Made by a program: the position numbers and the translations under genes. A stretch of 64,000 nt of DNA, from contig CM077676.1 of assembly GCA_039707655.1 (NCBI GenBank), positions 80,523,395-80,587,394 on the forward strand. Reading direction: 5' to 3'. Position 1 is the first letter of the stretch. The number at the start of each line of letters is the position of its first letter. Origin of the DNA: Elymus sibiricus. Its lineage: Eukaryota > Streptophyta > Magnoliopsida > Poales > Poaceae. A model generated the notes under the pieces. It ran no database searches. It was not told the DNA's origin and was given only the letters and a program-made list of their open reading frames with translations. Below, in pieces: positions 58,487-64,000 of the stretch.

Positions 58487-59660
58487 CCCCGACCGCCTCG
58501 AGCCCTCCCCGAGCACGCTGCCACCCCCTACCGCATCGCAGTGAGCCCCTCCCCGTCTCCCCTCTCCTCTCGCCGTCGATTTCGAGCCGTAGCGGCCACC
58601 CACAACGCGCCTGAGCCCTCCGCCGCGTGGCTCGTCGCCGGCGCCGTTCCTGCGACCAAACGGCCCCGCGCTAGTGCCCGTTGTGGTCGCCGCACCGCGT
58701 AGAGCCCGCCCAGCCGCTTAGTTGCTCGCTAGTGCCACGGTTCGCCGAGATCCACCGACACACCGAACTCCGGCCACCTTTGCGAGCTCGCCGCCGACGT
58801 TCCCGGCCACCGCAGCCTCCGCCACCACCACCAAACGCCTCGCCGTCGACCGCTCGTTTGAACGAGCCCGGCTGCGCTCGAAATTGTGCCCTGTGCGCGA
58901 AACCCGAGCGCCGCCCGAGCCGCGCCAACGCAAGAACGTGCCCGCCGGCGTTTAAACGCCGGCCGGCCGACGTGGCGCCCACGTGGCCTCCCCTGTGAGG
59001 CTGACGGGTGGGCCTAGTGGGTTCCGTTGACCAGTTGACCTGGTCAACGCGTGATTACTGTTCACTTCTGTCGCTGACTTGTGGGCCCGCGTGGTTAATT
59101 AGCGGTAAACGGTTAGTTAGTTAAAACGGTTAATTAGTATAGCCACTGACAATGCGGGCCCACTAGTTAATTAGGTTAATTAGATTAAAATAAACTCTGT
59201 TTAATTAGCACAGTCACTGACCAGTGGGACCCACTGGTCAGGGTTGACTCTGGTCAGCCTCTGTTGACTGCTGACGCCAGCACTACGTCATGCTGACGGC
59301 ACCTTTTACTATTCTGGATAATTCGGATTTAATTAATTAAAATAATTCCAGAAAATGTTTAAAACTTTGAAAAATCATATAAATTAAACCGTAAGTCAGA
59401 TGAAAATAATTTATATATGAAAAACGATCAGAAAAATATGAAGAATCTGAATATGTGATCAAAATGCCCATCCAACACTCCTAGCTAGGTGAACATGGAA
59501 CTTTTTGACTGATTTCGATAAATAAATAGTGCTCAACTTTAATAAAATAAATCCAAATAAATTCCTAAATTAACTAATTCATTTAGTTAGGCAGTAAAAC
59601 ACCTCTGCATATCTTTTAGGCATGTCATGCATAGTGATTGCATTTTTGCCATGAATTTAT
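58487..59660 (+). repeat. Tekay 3' LTR, right part, cut at the tandem junction, unit 2
   Basis: Copy of 32370-33543, with the same palindromes (58944-58963 and the CTGACCAGTGGG pair near 59217) and the same end at ATGAATTTAT. Confidence 0.8.
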
Positions 59661-61198
59661 TGGACATAAGAGACACTAGAAGCTTCGGGAGAGGGCCAGA
59701 AGACAGAGGAGGTGGCCACGAGCCACCAGGGCGCGCCCCAGGGGGGTGGCGTACCCTGGTGCCTCATGGGCCCACCTCTGCTCCGTTTGACCTAATTCTA
59801 CCTCTATAAATTCTCTAAAATCGGGAAACCAACAGAGGAGTCCACGAAATACTTTTTCCGCCACCGCAAGTTCCTGTTCTCGAGAGATCCCATCTGGAGG
59901 TCTTTTCCGGCACTCTGCCGGAGGGGGATTCGATCACAGAGGGGCTCTACATCAACCTTGCTGCCCTTCCGATGATGCGTGAGTAGTTTATCACAGACCT
60001 TCGGGTCCATAGTTAGTAGCTAGATGGCTTCTTCTCTCTTGTTGGTCTTCAATACAATGTTCTCCTCGATGTTCTTGGAGTTCTATCCGATGTAATCACT
60101 TTTTGCGGTGTGTTTGTTGGGATTCGATGAATTGTGAGTTTATGATCAGATTATCCATGAATATTATTTGAGTTTTATCTGAACTTTGTTATGCATGATT
60201 GTTATAGCTTTGTATTTCTCTCCGATCTATTGATTTGGTTGGGCCAACTAGATTGATTTATCTTGCAATGGGAGAGGTGCTTTGTAATGGGTTCGATCTT
60301 GCGGTGCTCAATCCTAGTGACACAAAGGGACATGACATGTATGTATCATTGATATTAAGGGTAAAAATATGGGGTTTATTCATGCGTGAGTTTACTTTGT
60401 CTACATCATGTCATCTTGCTTAAGGCATTACTCCGTTCTTTATGAACTTAATACACTAGATGCATGCTGGATAGCGGTCAATGTGTGGAGTAATAGTAGT
60501 AGATGCAGAATCATTTTGGTCTACTTGTCTCAGACATGATGCCTATATACATGATCATTGCCTTGGATATTGTCATGATTACTTGCTTTTCTATCAATTG
60601 CCCAACAGTAATTTGTTCACCCACCGTATGCTATTTTCAAGAGAGAAGCCTCTAGTGAAAACTATGGCCCCCGGGTCTACCTTTATCATATATTAAAAAT
60701 CCTAAAATTACCTTGCTGCAATTTTACTTTATTTATTTTATTTTGTATTTTTGTTCGATCTATCTATCTATCACCATACAATTTAATCTTGCAATTAACC
60801 GCCAAGGGATTGACAACCCCTTGTTCGCGTTGGGTGCGAGGATTTGTTGTTTTGTGTGCAGGTACTGCTAATGAGTTGTTGCGTGATTCTCCTACTGGAT
60901 TGATAACCTTGGTTTCATAACTGAGGGAAATACTTATCTCTACTGTACTGCATCATCCCCTCCTCTTCGGGGAAATCCCAACGCAGCTCACAAGTAGCAG
61001 GAAGAGTTTCTGGCGCCGTTGCCGGGGTGACATCATCAACATCTATCAAGTACCTACGCATAAACCTTCATCTTCTTGCATTTATTTTATTTGCCTTTGC
61101 CTCTCGTTTTCATCTTCCCCACTTCTAAAAAGTTTTTACAAAAATACAAAAATATTTTTTTCGTTTTCCCTTTTGCTTGATTTGCTTACTTTGTCATC

Positions 61199-61762
61199 AT
61201 GACTAGCGTAACTATCCCTCCTTTGCCACCAGATTTTGAAGTGCTCTACTTCAAACAGAAACAAGGAGAAAATCTTAAAGATGCTTGGTATAGGTTAATG
61301 GAATCCTACCGCGTTTGCTCTATAAAAGGGGATTTAAAAATTTTGCTTCGCAATTTCTATATAGGTTTAACCATGCATCATAGACAACTTTTGGACTTTG
61401 CCGCAAAAGGTAATTTTATTGAAAGTGAGGTCAATACTGCCTATGAAATAATAGAGGGTATATTGGGGATTCAACCACCACAAAATGGTTTTGCTTTTAC
61501 TCAAGAGGGGGCTCAAATATTAGACAAATTGGGTGACATGCAGAAAAATTTGGTTGAGTTGCAAAAGTCTAACGAACCTCTTAAAAATATTAGTGGAAAC
61601 CTCAATCGCATGAACACTTTGATTACTCTATGCAATAAGCGATTGGATATTTTAGACCTTAAAATTGCCTCATTTCCTGAGAATAATGGGAAGCGTAAGG
61701 AGCCTCCCGGGTTTGAGAAAACCCCTATAAAGATTACTAAAACCAAGGATGACAACACTTGA
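61199..61762 (+). CDS. Athila-type gag-like protein, 187 residues, unit 3
   Basis: Third intact copy of the ORF. It has Asn in the PPQ-GF segment like unit 2, and Leu in VELQKS like unit 1. All other residues match. No role beyond a gag-like protein can be assigned. Confidence 0.7.
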   Translation: MTSVTIPPLPPDFEVLYFKQKQGENLKDAWYRLMESYRVCSIKGDLKILLRNFYIGLTMHHRQLLDFAAKGNFIESEVNTAYEIIEGILGIQPPQNGFAFTQEGAQILDKLGDMQKNLVELQKSNEPLKNISGNLNRMNTLITLCNKRLDILDLKIASFPENNGKRKEPPGFEKTPIKITKTKDDNT

Positions 61763-64000
61763 AACTATGCATTATGCCTAGCTAGGGGCATAAAACAATA
61801 GCGCTTGTTGGGAGGCAACCCAATGAATAAAATAAATTCTTGCTTTTTATTTCCGTTCTTGAGTGTTTACACAATTATGCTACTGTTATGATTGTGTTTT
61901 TATGTTTTAATTAGTGTTTGTGCCAAGTAATGCCTTTGGGATGATTTGGAAGATAGTACAATTGATGCTGTTTGGAAAACAGAAAGTTTTGCGTCCAGTG
62001 CTGGAATTTTAATTCTGTACTGGAGCATCAGAAAAATCTGAAATTTTTACACAGTATTGGTATATGCCCGTTGTCCTAATTTTTCAGAATTTTTGGAGTT
62101 ACATAAGTATAGCTTTTAAATAGATCTTTACAGACTGTTCTGTTTTAGACAAATTCTGTTTTTGTTGCATAGTTTGCTTATTTTGATGAATCTATGGATC
62201 GTATCGGGGGGTATGAGTCATGGAGAAATTGGAGTACAGTAGCATTATGCCAATATTAAATATGAATCAATTTACTACAGTACTTAAAGTTAAAGATTTA
62301 TTTGTTATACTAACGGATCTCACGAAGGTTTTGTTGAGTTTTGTGTGATTGAAGTTTTCACGTTTTGGGTGAGATCACGATAGATGAAGGAATAAAGAGT
62401 GGCAAGAGCCTAAGCTTGGGGATTCCCAAGGCACCCCAAGGTAATATTCAAGGAATACTCAAGCGTCTAAGCTTGGGGATGCCCCGGAAGGCATCCCCTC
62501 TTTCTTCTACCAACTATCGGTAATTTTACTTGGACCTATATTTTTATTCGTCACATATTATGTGTTTTACTTGGAGCGTCGTGTATTATATGAGTCTTTG
62601 CTTTGTTTTCTTTTTAGTTTGTCAAAATCATCTTTGCTGGACACACCTATTTGAGAGAGCCACACGTTTATCATGATTTATTAGAATACTCTATGTGCTT
62701 CACTTAAATCTTTTGAGCTAGGCAGTTGCTCTAGTGCTTCACTTAAATCTTTTTGAGCATGGCGGTGGCTATATTTTGAAGAAATATTTGAACTCTCATG
62801 CTTCACTTATATTATTTTGAGAGTTTATAAAGATTAAATTTTGAAGAAATATTTGCACTCTCATGCTTCACTTATATCTTTTTGAGAGTTGACAATAGTA
62901 ATGGTAATTTGCACAAGATATGAATTTGGTCCCAAAGTGATGAATATTCAAGAGGGATATAATAAAAACTTTCATGAAAGATCATTGGATATGATAAGTT
63001 TGATTCCTTGCAATAGTTTTGCGATATGGAGATGATAATATGTGAGTCATGTTAGTGAGTAATTGTGATTTAGTAAGAATATTGGTGTTAAGGTTTGTGA
63101 TTCCCTATGCATGCACATAAAGTCAATAGTTATGCAATGAGATTATATCCTACTTATGGTGCATTATTCGGTGTTAGTTATGTTCAATGCATGTTTATGA
63201 CCGTTTTCGCTTTTTGGTTGGTTGCTTCTCAATCTATTTGCTAGCCTTCATATTGTACTAAGCGGGAATACTGCTTGTGCATCCAACTCCTTAAACCCAA
63301 GTTATGCCAAATGAGTCCACCATACCTACCTATATGCGGTATTTCGTTGCCGTTCCAAGTAAATTTGCATGTGCCAACTCTAATTTTCAAAATAATTTTC
63401 CGTTTTGTGTGCCCGTACCGCTCATGAAACAGCAAGGGGTGGCCAATATTTTCCATGCTAGGTGTGTTATTCTCACAATGAGTGTTTATTCACTTGTCAT
63501 TGCACGAGAGAGTGGTAGGTAATAGGGATGCCCAGTCCCGAAATGAAAAAAATTTAATATGTTGATAATAATAAATTCCTTGGAAAGTGTTGGTATGGAG
63601 GGCACCCGTGGATATGGCTAGCCATGGATTGTGAAAGAATGGTGGAAAGGAAATAAACTTTATTTTTTGTTTGGGAACTGCCTATAATGTGTCTAGCATG
63701 GAAGATATTGGGAATTCTCGGTCGTTTTCGTTGACAGGAAAAGCATGCTCTCAAAATAATTTTATCTCTCTAATTTAAGCTTTGAGCTCTTGCACCTCTG
63801 CAAATCCATGCTTCCCTCTGCGAAGGGCCTATCTATTTACTTTTATGCAATTTTTATTTTTACTTTGAGTTTCCATCTTCTCTTATAAAGCACCAACAAT
63901 AGAGCACTATTGTCATACTTGTGCATTGTGTGTAGCTAATGTTGAGTGTGTTTCATGAATGGATCAATGATTGAGCATAATGGGCTAGGGATAGCTTTCT
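61763..64000 (+). other. Non-coding 3' internal region of the Athila-like element, unit 3 (partial)
   Basis: Same landmarks as the other units; no gene seen. Two changes are private to this unit: ATAGTACAATT for ATAGTATAATT near 61958, and GGGGATTCCC for GGGGATGCCC near 62425, the latter inside the first polypurine-like motif. Confidence 0.75.

Larger units (their letters stand above)
33544..59660 (+). repeat. Tandem array unit 2 (26,117 bp)
   Basis: Near-identical repeat of 7425-33543, with the same internal order and the same lesions. Offsets drift by one or two bases through small indels: a G run near 44585, a GT run near 47727, and one C lost near 56840. The right edge repeats the junction ATGAATTTAT / TGGACATAAG. 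Confidence 0.95.
38919..59660 (+). mobile_element. Tekay/Del-type element, truncated at both ends, unit 2
   Basis: Copy of 12800-33543 with the same nested CACTA element (42410-48134) and copia element (49759-58481), and the same truncations. Confidence 0.88.
59661..64000 (+). repeat. Tandem array unit 3, first 4.3 kb (cut by window edge)
   Basis: Matches 33544-37883 and 7425-11764. It contains the truncated Athila-like 5' LTR (59661-60999, TATA box 59804-59812), primer site 61011-61027, gag-like ORF 61199-61762, and part of the non-coding region. Nothing else is visible before the window ends, so the total number of units is unknown. Confidence 0.95.

Overview
This is repetitive plant nuclear DNA, most likely from a Triticeae grass (wheat, barley, Aegilops or a relative). 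The organism is inferred from the repeats: BARE-1/Angela-type copia LTRs, non-autonomous Athila-lineage gypsy elements with a tRNA-Asp primer site (Sabrina/WHAM-like), a chromodomain gypsy element of the Tekay/Del type, and a CACTA transposon. I see no intact host gene, rRNA, tRNA, CRISPR array or bacterial-style operon. Family names come from recognising the sequence, not from a database search.

Left flank (1-7424). A minus-strand Athila-like element occupies 1-4982: a 3' LTR remnant, a 24-bp inverted filler at a deletion junction, an internal domain with a 257-codon ORF, a PBS and a 5' LTR. Next come about 480 bp of unassigned repeat and two partial minus-strand LTRs (5464-6312 and 6313-7198). 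A plus-strand Athila-like element is inserted into the second of these, starting at 7199.

Tandem array (7425-64000 and beyond). A 26.1-kb segment occurs two full times and once partially, head to tail: 7425-33543 (26,119 bp), 33544-59660 (26,117 bp) and 59661 onwards, cut by the window edge. Units differ by only about 0.3% in the stretch I compared most closely. Each unit holds, in order: (i) the plus-strand Athila-like element, with LTR, tRNA-Asp PBS, a 187-codon gag-like ORF, a long non-coding 3' region and a truncated 3' LTR; (ii) a Tekay-type gypsy element missing its 5' LTR and the start of gag, joined directly to that truncated LTR; (iii) inside its integrase, a 5.7-kb non-autonomous CACTA element with 3-bp target duplications and captured gene fragments, one clearly from a monothiol glutaredoxin; (iv) inside its 3' LTR, an 8.7-kb BARE-1/Angela-type copia element on the minus strand, with 5-bp target duplications and two 1,742-bp LTRs. 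The unit then breaks off inside the Tekay LTR and restarts inside the Athila-like LTR.

History. Units 1 and 2 share the same stop codons, frameshift and nested insertions, so the nest was complete and already defective before it was duplicated. Where all three units can be compared, units 2 and 3 are closer to each other than to unit 1, which suggests stepwise growth. The copia LTRs differ by about 2% within a unit, roughly ten times the difference between units, so the array is much younger than the last insertion. The points most worth a second look are the array itself, the glutaredoxin capture in the CACTA element, two Athila-like elements that share LTRs and untranslated regions but carry different coding cassettes, and the Athila-LTR/Tekay fusion that places a promoter in front of the Tekay reading frame.
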